A stretch of DNA of 64,000 bases from Chaetoceros tenuissimus. Taxonomy: Eukaryota > Bacillariophyta > Thalassiosirophyceae > Chaetocerotales > Chaetocerotaceae. Below, piece by piece: positions 30,509 to 41,689 of this stretch (positions are counted from its first letter, which is position 1; the number at the start of each line of letters is the position of its first letter). The notes below the pieces were generated by a model. The model had not been told where the DNA came from. It searched no databases and worked only from the letters and a program-made list of their open reading frames with translations. The position numbers and the translations under genes were made by a program. The stretch is taken from assembly GCA_021927905.1 (NCBI GenBank), contig BLLK01000045.1, positions 3,348,001-3,412,000 on the forward strand, written 5' to 3'.

Positions 30509-32560
30509 ATGGGATGTCAACAAAGCAAAGCAGCAAATGTACATCATGCATCTGCCAACAAGGCCAGTAGTATTCCACACAACAGTACTCAACCACTGTC
30601 ACCCAACTCACATGCATCCATGATTCGTAACGTGGCACTACCAAGAGAAGTCAACAAAATATCCAACCCAGGCCAAAAATTATTCTATCTACTCAACTTG
30701 GCACTGCAGAATACAAGGAGAAACAAAGTTGATGACCTTATCTGGGCCAAAGTTTGTAAAATCTGTCAAAAATCTAAAAATGCAGCGGATTATCAAGATC
30801 CAAACTCGGGAGATACACCCCTACATCTCGCATGTAGATTATTGACTATATTCCCCTATGATGAAAGTAGCAACGTGCTTTCACCTTTGGATGCCATTAA
30901 AGTCATGATTCGTTGTTCGGTAGACATTGCTTCGGTTCAGAATCGACAAGGATACATTCCCCTTCATGACATTGTAAGACTTGATACACAAACCTTTCAG
31001 GGTGTCACTTCTTCCTCCGCATTGATGCATCAGACGCAAGTTGTCAACTTTTTAATTGCAGCAGATTATGAAGCTTCTGTCGAATATTTACAACGAAATG
31101 ATGTCGTACACTCCACAGAACATGGAGCTGCGACTCCACTCTATCATGCAGTTGCGTCTCTCATGGATGATTTTGATGTGGCACCGGGTGCAACCGTCGC
31201 ATTTATCTCGGCAATTCATTTTCCATCTCCCAACATGGTTTCTGCACAAAATCGTGATAATTATGATAAACCACTTGCACTTTTATACAGACGCTTCTCG
31301 AGACAGTTTGACCTTTCCGAACAATTCTTTCCAGGGGATAATTCACGTCAAGAAGTTGTAGATCATCGTAATCGATACAAAACTACAGCTATGAATACTT
31401 GGAAAGTTGTACTAGCTTTATTGGATCCTCTTTTGGATAAACGTAAAGCTGTGAGTGATTTTTATATGGTGCATGCTGCAGTGAGGATGGAGACTCCACC
31501 AGATTTGTTGAGGTACATTATTGAAACTCGTCCGGAAGAAGTGCGGCAGACGGATGAGAATGGACAATTGCCATTGCATGTTGCTGCTGGGTCGGATAAA
31601 TCTGCTTCTTCTTCCAAGTACCATTATAAATTTGTCATTGACGAATTGTTGTATTCGTATCCGGATGGAGCTGCTAGTGTTGATGCGGAAAATCTTTTGC
31701 CTTTGCAACTGGCAATTTATTCTGGTAAAGCGTGGATTGGAGGTGGAACCAAGTCGCTTTATGATGTCTATCCGGATGCCATGAGTCGAGTATCCATGGA
31801 TGAGAATCCTTCCATCAAGACTGCATTGAGTTTCAGTACCAACTTTGGAGCGGAAGAGCAAAAGACGGATGGGTTAGATGCAATCACCAAAGAGGAACAT
31901 TATGATGCAATCATGTTGGTGCAAAAGCCAAATGCTGATCTTGGAGATGTCATTAGTGCAATGTGGGCAAATGAAGAAGATGGCGGAGTGCAAATGCTGG
32001 GATGCGCAGCGATTGCAGACATGGCAAAGAAAGTTTCCAAAGATAAAGTCAGATTGAATTGGATGGCACTTACCTCTGTCACGACAGTTGTCAATGCCAT
32101 GAAGAATCATCCAAATGAACCTGCTGTTCAAGAAAAGGGGTGCAATGCACTCCGAATCTTGGCTGCAGCTGATAACTATCGTGAAGTATCTTTTGCAGCT
32201 TCAGGGGCTATTGCTTCCATTGTAAGTGCTATGCAAGCGCATGTCAGTGATGCAATTGTGCAGCGTGAAGCATGTTGTGCCTTGCGTCAAATTGTCAAGT
32301 TCGGAGGAAAAGAACGAGCAACTGTCATTGCAAGTGTCAGTGGATTCACGGCTCTTCAGAACGCTCTTGGTGCACATCCAGTAGATGTATTGGTGCAAAC
32401 CGAAGCATGTAGGACTTTGGAGTGTTTGACTGCTATTCAAAGTGCGAATCTACCTGATTTACCTACTACTCAAACTGGACCACTACTTGAAGCAGCAAAG
32501 CAAAGATTTCCAGATGAATGTGGGGAGGTAGCAGATATTGTTCTTTCAAGACTATCGTAG
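30509..32560 (+). CDS. Lipid-anchored ankyrin and armadillo repeat protein
   Basis: 683 residues, single exon. It starts MGCQQSKA, a good N-myristoylation site (Gly2) with an adjacent palmitoylatable Cys3, so membrane attachment is likely. Ankyrin motifs are seen at about 98-112 ('SGDTPLHLACRLL'), 146-160 ('NRQGYIPLHDIV') and around 350 ('ENGQLPLHVAAG'), with weaker ones between. From about 500 to the end are armadillo-type repeats ('EPAVQEKGCNALRILA', 'DAIVQREACCALRQIV', 'VDVLVQTEACRTLECL'). This combination is frequent in diatoms. A scaffold at the plasma membrane is the likely role. Confidence 0.8.
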   Translation: MGCQQSKAANVHHASANKASSIPHNSTQPLSPNSHASMIRNVALPREVNKISNPGQKLFYLLNLALQNTRRNKVDDLIWAKVCKICQKSKNAADYQDPNSGDTPLHLACRLLTIFPYDESSNVLSPLDAIKVMIRCSVDIASVQNRQGYIPLHDIVRLDTQTFQGVTSSSALMHQTQVVNFLIAADYEASVEYLQRNDVVHSTEHGAATPLYHAVASLMDDFDVAPGATVAFISAIHFPSPNMVSAQNRDNYDKPLALLYRRFSRQFDLSEQFFPGDNSRQEVVDHRNRYKTTAMNTWKVVLALLDPLLDKRKAVSDFYMVHAAVRMETPPDLLRYIIETRPEEVRQTDENGQLPLHVAAGSDKSASSSKYHYKFVIDELLYSYPDGAASVDAENLLPLQLAIYSGKAWIGGGTKSLYDVYPDAMSRVSMDENPSIKTALSFSTNFGAEEQKTDGLDAITKEEHYDAIMLVQKPNADLGDVISAMWANEEDGGVQMLGCAAIADMAKKVSKDKVRLNWMALTSVTTVVNAMKNHPNEPAVQEKGCNALRILAAADNYREVSFAASGAIASIVSAMQAHVSDAIVQREACCALRQIVKFGGKERATVIASVSGFTALQNALGAHPVDVLVQTEACRTLECLTAIQSANLPDLPTTQTGPLLEAAKQRFPDECGEVADIVLSRLS

Positions 32561-33571
32561 AGAAAATATTTTGGTTCTTTGAAATGCACAAATTGATGAA
32601 TAAATATAAACCAGTCATTCAGTCATACTTTTATTTTATTGAGTACATAGGTGCTGGGATGATATGAGATTGCACGTTTTGACTTTTATGACGAGGAATT
32701 GAAAGGGTCGTCAATACTTTCGTGATTTCTTCTATACGTATATTCGTATCTTCAATTTCTTCTATTTCGATTCTTATGTGATCAGATCCGATTCTCATCT
32801 CTGCACAACAATGATCCGTTTCAACTATTCTTTCTCATGCTTTATGCTACAGTTTTCATGTAATCATTTGTCTTGATCATCTCCTTCATTCTTTTCTTTC
32901 ATCCCTACTACAATGAGAGCTTTCTTTTTGTGTCCAGTGAGTTTCAAAAGCTTATAAGAACCATTTCCTCTTCCAGTGCAACATATCAATGAATGTCATT
33001 TATACATGTAACTATGGCTGGACGATATTGTTTGTAGTGATATCCTCTTACAAGCTAGCAAGTCAGCCACTACAGCCACTTTCTAAGTTCATATTGATAT
33101 CTAATCCTTTTGCAACCAGCTCATTCATCGATAGCGTCGAAATCAGCTTTTCTCTTTTTTGTTCCTACATATTCGGCTGCTGCTTGTGATTTCTTGGAAG
33201 AGGAAGTTTTCTCTTATTTGTTGTATACACAAGCATATCGACCATGCCATCAGAAACTCAAAAAGGGCAAACAGTTCGCCGAAGTTTCAGATTTCCAGCA
33301 GTCATACAAAGCAGCGCAGTCAAATTCAACTACTTCACGAGAACATGAACACATGGATTGAAATTAGAAGTGTGTCGATCGATCGCCGATCGATCGTTTT
33401 GTGAAACCGATGATTTAGTCCTGTTTTGATCTTGGCTAGATTATTCTTATCTAACGATTCTGCACAGCCATTCCCCGGTGAAGTTGGTTTTGCCGAGAAA
33501 ACTATTTTCAGCGATGATGAAGCCCCATATCCATTCTCGCTTCTTCATTGTATTCATAATCTTTGACTAGG
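32561..33571. other. Intergenic, about 1 kb
   Basis: Several overlapping short plus-strand frames (33110-33404) look like chance. A GATC-rich palindrome lies at 33376-33396 (listed). Nothing else is recognised. Confidence 0.45.
33376..33396. repeat. Double palindrome CGATCGATCG-C-CGATCGATCG
   Basis: Two copies of the self-complementary decamer CGATCGATCG flank one C, about 176 bp upstream of the LRR gene start. Confidence 0.8.
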
Positions 33572-35160
33572 ATGAAATTAAACACTGTTACGATTGCTAT
33601 AATCTTTGTTCTCACCTTTGCATCTCTCTCTGGCGGGGCAGAGGCAGAGACCATTAGAAAGAGAAAGAAGGATACAAAGTCTCCAAAAGCTTCAAAGACT
33701 CCAAGAAAGAAGGGAAAGGCTTGCAAAAAGGTCAAAAGCTACAAAGCCTCAAAAGAATCTCCTCTTGATGCAGAAGGATCTCGTCTTGATGGTATCATTG
33801 AAGCTTTGGTCAAGTGTCAGGACTTCTCTTCCTACTGTCAAGATGACTTTATGGTTGCCAGAGAATGGTTCTTGGATGTTGCAAATCATCCAACTGATTT
33901 GCCAAAGGACGACGATGAGTACAAGAACTACATGACGGTAAGACTTTCTTCTCTTCATTTGATTGGCGAAGTTTATCAATACCAACTCATTTTTTATCTT
34001 GTGCACTATGATAGGAACGTCTCATTCTCGCTCTAACTTTCTCTGCGAACTGCAAAGATGGTTGTACCTTACCAAACAATTGGCTTTCAGCAAAAGATCA
34101 TTGCAAATGGACAGGCGTTAGGTGTTTTGACACATCACAACAAATAGCAACTCTAAATTTTACAAGAAATGGGTTAAGCGGAGAATTCACGTTCTTTGGA
34201 ATGAAGTCGTTACTATGGATCTCGACCGATGGAAACAATCTTTCTGGTACCTTCACTGTAGCAGGAGCAAGTAATAGTCTCATAATTCTAAGCTTGAGTG
34301 GAAACAAGTTGTCAGGCTTTGTTGGTGGAAAGATTCTCACAAATCTAGTAAGTTTATTTCTTGATGACAATGAGTTTAAGGATGATTTCATCATCACTGA
34401 AGAGAACTTCCCAACATCTATCAAGGGTCTACTCTTGAATAGAAACAAGTTGTCAGGCTTTGTTGGTGGAAAGATTCTAACAAACCTAGTAAATCTTCAT
34501 CTTGAGGAGAATGAGTTTAAGGATGATTTCATCATCACTGCAGAGAACTTCCCAACATCTATCAATATTCTATGGTTGTACGGAAACAAGTTGACAGGCT
34601 TTGTTGGTGGAAAGATTCTAACAAACCTACAGACTTTATTTCTTGAGGGCAATGAGTTCAAGGATGATTTCATCATCACTGAAGAGAACTTCCCAACATC
34701 TATCAAGCGATTAGACTTGTATGGAAACACGTTGACAGGCTTTGTTGGTGGAAAGATTCTCACAAACCTACAGACTTTATTTCTTGCTGACAATGAGTTT
34801 AAGGATGATTTCATCATTACTGAAGAGAACTTCCCAACATCTATCAAGCGATTATACTTGAGTGGAAACAAGTTGTCAGGCTTTGTTGGTTTAAAGATTC
34901 TTGAAAACCTAGAGGATTTATTTCTTGATGGCAATGAGTTTAAGGATGATTTCATCATTACTGAAGAGAACTTCCCAACATCTATCAAGCGATTATACCT
35001 GTCTGGAAATTCTGATTTGACAAGTGTCAATGCCGATGCTGGTATGGTTTCACAGTTGCGTGATCTAGAACTTTTTGGCATTGAGGGCATTACCGTGACA
35101 GAAGAACTTTGCAATCGTCGTCCAGGACTTACCATCTATCCAGATACTGCATGTGCATAA
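33572..35160 (+). CDS. Secreted leucine-rich repeat protein with near-identical repeats
   Basis: Exons 33572-33937 and 34015-35160 (77-nt intron) give 503 residues. The start is the ATG at 33572, followed by a signal peptide. Residues about 27-65 are Lys-rich ('KSPKASKTPRKKGKACKKVK'), sharing 'KSPKASKTP' with the hydrolase at 23039. Next comes an LRR N-cap region like those of plant receptor ectodomains ('DHCKWTGVRC', 'LNFTRNGLSGEF'). From residue 223 to 457 five 47-residue units ('GFVGGKILTNL...NEFKDDF...ENFPTSI') each hold two LRRs. There is no membrane segment after the LRRs, so it is secreted or wall-bound. A recognition or adhesion role is plausible. Confidence 0.82.
34315..35019 (+). 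repeat. Five 141-bp tandem units in the LRR gene
   Basis: Units start at 34315, 34456, 34597, 34738 and 34879. Blocks such as 'aaggatgatttcatcat' and 'gagaacttcccaacatctat' are identical in all five. Differences cluster in the residues just after each 'NEFKDDF' strand and at the 'SIKxLxLxGNxL' strand. Confidence 0.85.
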
Positions 35161-36456
35161 TTTGATACAGCCAAGGGATGTTAAACACAATTGAGGATTA
35201 CAATAAAAAGATATATTTACAAATGTTTTGTATTACATTGTCTTCTCATTTGCAAATACTATTCTAGAAACACGACTTCCATATTTACCACAGTATTCAT
35301 TTACAAAGTACAATCTATTCATAAACATCCTCGAAAATATGGATGTCACTTCATTCAGATTCAATTACTAAAATGTCACTATACAATAATCAAAAGGAAA
35401 CGACTGCTAATATAAGCATCTAACTCCCATATTCATTGAAGCCAGTTATATGCGCTAGTCAAGGTCACATCAGTCTCTTTTAGAATGTATTCCCTCTTGA
35501 AAATGTTCAAAAGAACTTTTCAACGCCTCTGAAATATATTATGCTCCAGTAGTACTAAAGGTCAAGTCGGTAGTCTCTGATGCGACGATACATTCCTTCT
35601 TGAATATGTTAAGAACATTTCAGCATCCCTGACAAGTCTTCACAACTACTACAATTCATTCTTTTCCAGGGATATTCCATACGACCATGATCAGCAAAAT
35701 ATTCCTTCATTCAAGTTTCATTCCTATAAACAAGTGACTCGTCTCAATTCATTGAGACGAGTCAACAAGAATCCTCTAGTTCAGCGTCGCTTCCTTATTT
35801 TGTTTTCATCTCTCATTCATTCCTAGCTGTAGTACTATTTCTAGCTAGAAGAAGAAACTTTTGTTCAATTTCATCATGACTACCTTGTGCTCTCAAGCGC
35901 TTCTTCCCTCTATTCCTATTGCGATGCAGCAGCTAGACACTATTATCGCCCTGCCGTCCCTTTTGTTCCTTGTGTGTATCTCATGACTGAAAGGTGCTGT
36001 AATATTAGCTAGCTGGCTGGTGGAAAAGATGATGAGGTTGATACACAGCATCACGTTGTGTGCACGCACTTTGTTGCACTCCATCTCCCACAATCTCACA
36101 TCTCATCCAATGACACACCAATCTTCCCACGTATGACATGATTGACATGTATTGACATGTATTGACAGTCAAATCACCACGTAAAAAGTTGAAGATTCTC
36201 TCCCTTTTCTCTCCTTTTCTCTCCTTTTCTCTCCTTCTCTTTCTCTTTCTCCTTCCCTCGGCTTCGGCTACATTCCTGTGAGATCGATGAGAACAACACA
36301 AAAACGGACGCACTTGGCACAAGACATGTAATTGAAATGACTTCTTCTCATTGAATTACTATTTCAATTTCAATTCAAAAGTAAAGTCAGACTACTCTAC
36401 GGACTAGTTCTATCATTACTTATATTATTTATTAATTGTAATTTGAATTTTACATC
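35161..36456. other. Intergenic, about 1.3 kb, with repeats
   Basis: No gene is supported. About 35459-35535 and 35560-35635 are a diverged tandem pair sharing 'cattcc', 'cttgaa' and 'atgtt' in order. 'attgacatgt' is tripled near 36148-36170. A pyrimidine tract of repeated 'ctccttttct' lies at about 36198-36256. The XRN1 promoter must be at the right end. Confidence 0.5.
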
Positions 36457-39400
36457 ATGGGAGTTCCAAAGGTGAGAAAAAAGTCACATCATGTGTCACC
36501 CTCCTCTACATAAACTAATACTCTCTCTTTAGTTTTACAGATGGCTGAGTGAACGCTATCCAAAAATCAATCAAGTCATTACTGATGCAGCGCTTCTTCC
36601 AGAATTCGATCATTTGTATTTAGACATGAATGGAATCATCCACGGCTGCACACATCCCAATCATTTAGACGTATCCGACGTCTTGTCGGAAAAAGATATG
36701 ATGTTGGGCATCATGCATTATTTAGATCGAATCATTACACAGATTGTCAAACCCAAAGTGAGTGTCTTTATGGCCATTGATGGAGTTGCACCCAGAGCGA
36801 AATTGAATCAACAGAGAAGTCGAAGATTTCGATCGGCCATGGATATGAAAGAGGCGGCCAAACAAGCCAACAAAAAGACTACAGAAAAAGTAGAGGAAAA
36901 GGACATGTTTGATAGCAATTGCATCACGCCAGGAACAGAATTTATGCAAAAAGTTAGTAATTGTATCAAATACTTTATTCGTAAAAAGTTGAAGGAGGAT
37001 CCGCTTTGGAAAGGTTTGACGGTTGTTTATTCTGGTCATGATGTGCCTGGTGAAGGGGAGCATAAGATTATGCAGCATATTAGGGATATGAAGAGTCAGG
37101 AGGGGTATAGAGCGAATACTAGGCATTGTATGTATGGTCAAGGTGAGTAAGAGACGAGTGAGCGAGTGTGACGATTGTGACGAGCGAAGCGAGTGTAACG
37201 AGCGAAGCGAGGAACAAGAGGAGCGTCAGCGACGACTGTGACGAGCGTGAGCGAGGAACAATAGGAGCGAGCAACACCCGAGTGAGCTTCAGCTCACGAG
37301 TGCGTTCTTCGGGAGACACACCAGTTTTATACTACAGTGTCTTTCCGAGTGAGCTTCAGCTCACGAGTGCGTTCTTCGGGAGACACACCAGTTTTATACT
37401 ACAGTGTCTTTCTCACGAGTGCGTTCTTCGGGAGACATACTAGTTTTATACTACAGGTGTCTTTCCGAGTGAGCTTTAGCTCACGAGTGCGTTCTTCGGG
37501 AAATACACATACACATTTTTACACTGCAGTGTCTTCTTCGGGAGATACACAGTTTTATACTACAGTGTCTTTCTCACGAGTGTGTTCTTCGGGAGACACA
37601 CCAGTTTTATACTACAGTGTCTTTCCGAGTGAGCTTTAGCTCACGAGTGCGTTCTTCGGGAGACACACCAGTTTCATACAGTGACACTTCTTGAACATAC
37701 ATTTCTAACACCCACTTTTCCCCAATCTAATAGATGCGGATCTCATCATGCTTGGACTTGTATCACATGAACCACACTTTACACTCCTACGTGAAATTGT
37801 TGATTTCGGAGGTGGATTCAATCGAAATGAAAATGCACTCAAGGCAGTCACGAAATTCACCAAACAATCGGACTTTCAACTTCTTCATTTGTCTATTCTT
37901 AGGGAATACCTCAACATTGAATTCTGTTACGGGTTAGATGCATCTTCCTATGATTTGGAAAAAATTATTGATGATTTCACCTTTTTGACGTTTTTAGTGG
38001 GCAATGACTTTTTACCACATATGCCAACTTTGGACATTGGGGATGGGGCTTTTGATTTATTATTCAATACCTACAAGGAACAACGACCAACTTGGGGAGA
38101 GGGAGAATATTTGACCAATGCGGGAAATATTTCTTGTCCTGCTAGATTGGAAGATTTTTTGAAAGTGATTGGACAAGCGGAAACCGATATCTTTGAAATG
38201 AGAGAGGAGAATGAGGCCAAGTATTTGGTCAAGAAAAGGAAATGGGATAAACGTGATGGAAAAGCTGCTGGGCCGACTGATAAGGAACTTGCTGCGGTAG
38301 AAACTAGTAAACAGGGAAAGTATGAACAAATGATTGCAGATATGATTGCAAAACATGGAAAAGATGCAAAGTTTGTAGATGGGTGGAGTTTGCCTTCTAG
38401 TGAGTCCGAAGAGGAAAAGACTCCTTCCAAGGATTTCAAGGGGCGGTACTATTACGAAAAGCTTCATTTTACTCCTGTACATATCGAGGAACATTTGGCA
38501 TTGAGAAAGTCTTATATTGAAGGATTGCAATGGTGTCTTGCTTACTACTATAGAGGATGTATTTCCTGGGGTTGGTTCTATCCATATCACTATGGTCCAC
38601 TTATTAGCGACCTGACTAATCTTGAGCAAGTCTTTGATTCCATCAAATTTGAAGAAGGGGAACCTTTGAAGCCATTCGAACAGTTGATGGGATGTCTACC
38701 ACCTGCTTCAGCAGAAATTGTTCCAAAGCCTTTTCGAAAACTGATGTGTAGTCCAGATTCACCAATCCTTAGGTTTTATCCGGAGGAGTTTGAGGTTGAT
38801 ATGAATGGAAAGAAGAATCCATGGGAAGGGGTCAACATCTTACCTTTTATTGATGTCAATCTGCTGAAGAAAGCAATTGGTGAGCATTGTCCTGATAAGT
38901 TGCTCTCTGCAGATGAAAGGCGCAGAAATGCTAGAGGAAAAGTTTACATGTACACCTTCGATGATGCTGTTCAAGATACTGTTCCGTCTTTTAACAGGGA
39001 CATTGGTATCATGGACATTGCAAAATGCTGCTCTCGCGTTCAGCTTATCGAAGGAACCCATCCTACAGATATTTCTTTCAAACCTGAGCTCATTGAAGGC
39101 ACACAGATTCCATATCCAGGATTTCCATCTCTTGGTGTTTTACCAATGAAGTCTGCTGAACTTATTCCTATTGGACTGAATTGTTTCGGTTCCTCTTCCA
39201 AGTACGCAACTACTGTATTGACAATGCAATCTATGCCGGAACTTCCAGGAGCTGAACAATTGGCTGATAATATTCTTGGAAAGCATTTGTTCATCAACTG
39301 GCCAATGATGCACGAAGCCAAGGTTGTCGCGGTTACTGATGCTTCATGTTCGGTTAGAATTGTTAATAAAAAGAAAAAGATTGAACACTTTAAAGCAGCT

Positions 39401-41689
39401 CAGATGCAAAGGTGGGAAGAAGAATCCGACGCGATGAAGGAGCAGTACAAAACAGGAGCTGGAATTCCTGGTTCTGGTGGAGTTGATATTGGCGACATTC
39501 AGATTAGACTCAAACTATTACCACTCCAAGGAATGAAGACATCCTCAAAGGATGGTTCATCCAAAAAGGTCTTTGGAACTGTGGAAGCTGATGTTCCTCT
39601 TCAGATGGTTTTGTGGCAATCACCAGCTCCCGATCCGCGTTTCGAAGAATGTGGTCCCATGACATTGAAAGATCGGTTCCCTAGTAACAGTGCAGTTGTA
39701 CTTACCAAAGGCAAGTTCCGCGGATGTCAAGGTACAGTAGTTGGTGCTCTTGATGATGATAAGGTTGGTGTAAAAGTACAAGTAACTCCTCCTGAACCTC
39801 CATTCGGATTGGCTATTGCACGTTCTGTTCAAGAGTCATACATTAGCTCTTCTGATGCAGCAAAAGTTTTAAAGATCCATCCTGGAATATTTGGAAAGAT
39901 TGTTGGAAGTTTGTTCTTCAATCCTGGTCGCTACGACTTGGGCCTGAACTTGAGGTACAAGCAAGACTTTTGCACTCTTGGATATACTAGAAGAAAGGAT
40001 ATTTTGAATAACCGTGAGAAAAAAGCTTCTAGCAATGAAAGCAAAAAGAGTGCTTGGGGATCTGGTGATACTGTTTTGGTAGTGGGCAATCAACGCTCTG
40101 AGACCCCTAGTGCAAGAAGTGCAAAGAGCAGCAGTAAGGGTATGATTTGGGAATATACACCAAAGGCAATTCGTTTAGTTGCAGCTTACAAGCAGCAGTT
40201 TCCGAAACTATTTGCAGCAATTTCTAAGAGTCCAAATGAACGATCCTATGAAGCCGCAATCCTTGGACCTAATGGTGATCAAGAGCTCAAAAAGATTCGT
40301 GAGTGGTTGAACAGTGTTGAGACTGCATCTATGCCTAGAACTCCATGTACTACTGAAGCTATGCCTGCTCAAGCAATTGCTGCTGTTCAACGCGCTGCAG
40401 ACGTTCGCCTTGCAGCTCAAGAAGAAAGTGGAGAACTTCAGGAAGTAAATGTAAAAGTACCAGCATCTGCCATCTATAGAGAGGGATCTACGGCTGCCAC
40501 TGATGTCATTCAACAGTCTGATACAAGTTCACCTGAATTGGGAGATCGTATCGTGAATCTTTGCGCAAATGGGTTACCGTTCGGATCTCGTGGAACTGTT
40601 GTTGGGATTCATGATGAAGCAACTGGATGTGTAGAAGTTGTAATGGACAAGGAATTTATTGGAGGGTCTACTTTGCAAGGATCATGTGGAAACTTTAGAG
40701 GCAAACTTGTGGTATGGAATCATCTATTGAAAGTTTCCGCATCTAATAGTATGGAAATTGTCGATCAAATGATTCCAGCAGGTACAGGTAAAGCATCTAT
40801 TCAAAGTCTTTTGAAGGCTACTGAGGATCCAAGTCAGAAAAAGTCAGAAGCGGAGGCTCAGTCAAAGGTTAAGATAGCTGAACAAACTCCAAAGAAAGAA
40901 CAGGCAAAGAAGACGAACCCACCAAATGCATGGGGTGTAGCACCAAGAAGTGCTACTCCAAGTAAAGATAAAGCTTCCAAGCAGGCAGGTTGGAGAGAAG
41001 CACAGGCTCCACCAGAGACTGGCATTGGATTCAAAGGGGCTGGGCGCAAAGTCAAAAACGGATATCAAGCCTGGAAGAAAGCTGTCAAACCTCAATCTTC
41101 TCGTTCGGAAAGTAAGAAAAGAGCTAATAAGGCCAATGGATCTGTAGAAGGTTTGAAGGCTATTTTGGGAGTGAAACCAGTGGAGGAGAAAACGGTACCA
41201 ACCACAAAGGTATCAGCAGAAGCAACCAGCGGGCTTAAGAATATGTTGGGTATTGCAAGTGCACTACCAGATGCACCTGCTCCAAAGGAGACTCCATCGA
41301 AGCCAAATGCAGCGGCAGCATTGTTAGCAATGATGAATCAAGGGGCGCCTACAAACAACAGTGCTGAAACTATGCCATCTCAGCAACCAGTTGTAAGTAA
41401 TGGGTTCAATTTTACTTATGTGAAGGAAGGAGAAGCTCCACCCCCTCCTCCCCCACAAGCTCAGATGCCAATGTATCCTCCAACAAATGGTATGATGCCA
41501 TTACCTCCTCATATGTATCCTGGAATGATGCCACCAGTACCAATGATGGGAATGGGACCTATGATGCCAATGCAAGCCCCGATGGGACAGTCTGCTACTG
41601 CTACAAATGGAGGAGAAACAGTACCTGTCAACAGAGGGAAAAAGGAGGCAACTCCATTGGTTCCTACTTCTGTCAAGTCCAAAAAGTAA
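36457..41689 (+). CDS. XRN1: XRN1-type 5'-3' exoribonuclease
   Basis: Exons 36457-36471 (only MGVPK), 36533-37142 and 37734-41689 give 1526 residues. 'FYRWLSERYPKINQ' marks XRN1 rather than nuclear XRN2. The active-site acids are in place: 'YLDMNGIIHG', 'PGEGEHKIMQHIR', 'DADLIMLGL' and 'GNDFLPHMPTLDI'. The second conserved block ('GCISWGWFYPYHYGPLISDL') and SH3-like regions follow. The C-terminus is low-complexity, with a poly-Pro and Pro/Met-rich tail. XRN1 degrades decapped mRNA in the cytoplasm. The third exon begins right at the catalytic Asp pair, so retention of the odd 591-bp intron before it would abolish activity. Confidence 0.93.
37143..37733 (+). repeat. Minisatellite intron of XRN1
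   Basis: The intron starts GTGAGTAAG and ends CTAATAG. The left part (about 37150-37280) is built from 'gagcgaagcgag' and 'gaggaacaa' variants. The right part (37282-37690) holds seven copies of a 67-bp unit. Copies at 37282 and 37349 are complete and nearly identical, others are truncated. The full unit opens with the hairpin GTGAGCTTCAGCTCAC and ends near 'tttatactacagtgtc'. Confidence 0.85.

Noticed and set aside
33110-33404. Overlapping short frames before the LRR gene
   Set aside because: Two overlapping frames of equal weakness; neither has domain or signal features.
36005-36322. Arg/Glu-rich minus-strand frame
   Set aside because: It is produced by the pyrimidine microsatellite near 36198-36256; no homology or start context.
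37168-37639. Ser/Thr-rich plus-strand frames inside the XRN1 intron
   Set aside because: They follow from the repeat unit lacking stops in some frames and lie between two exact splice sites that join catalytic motifs.
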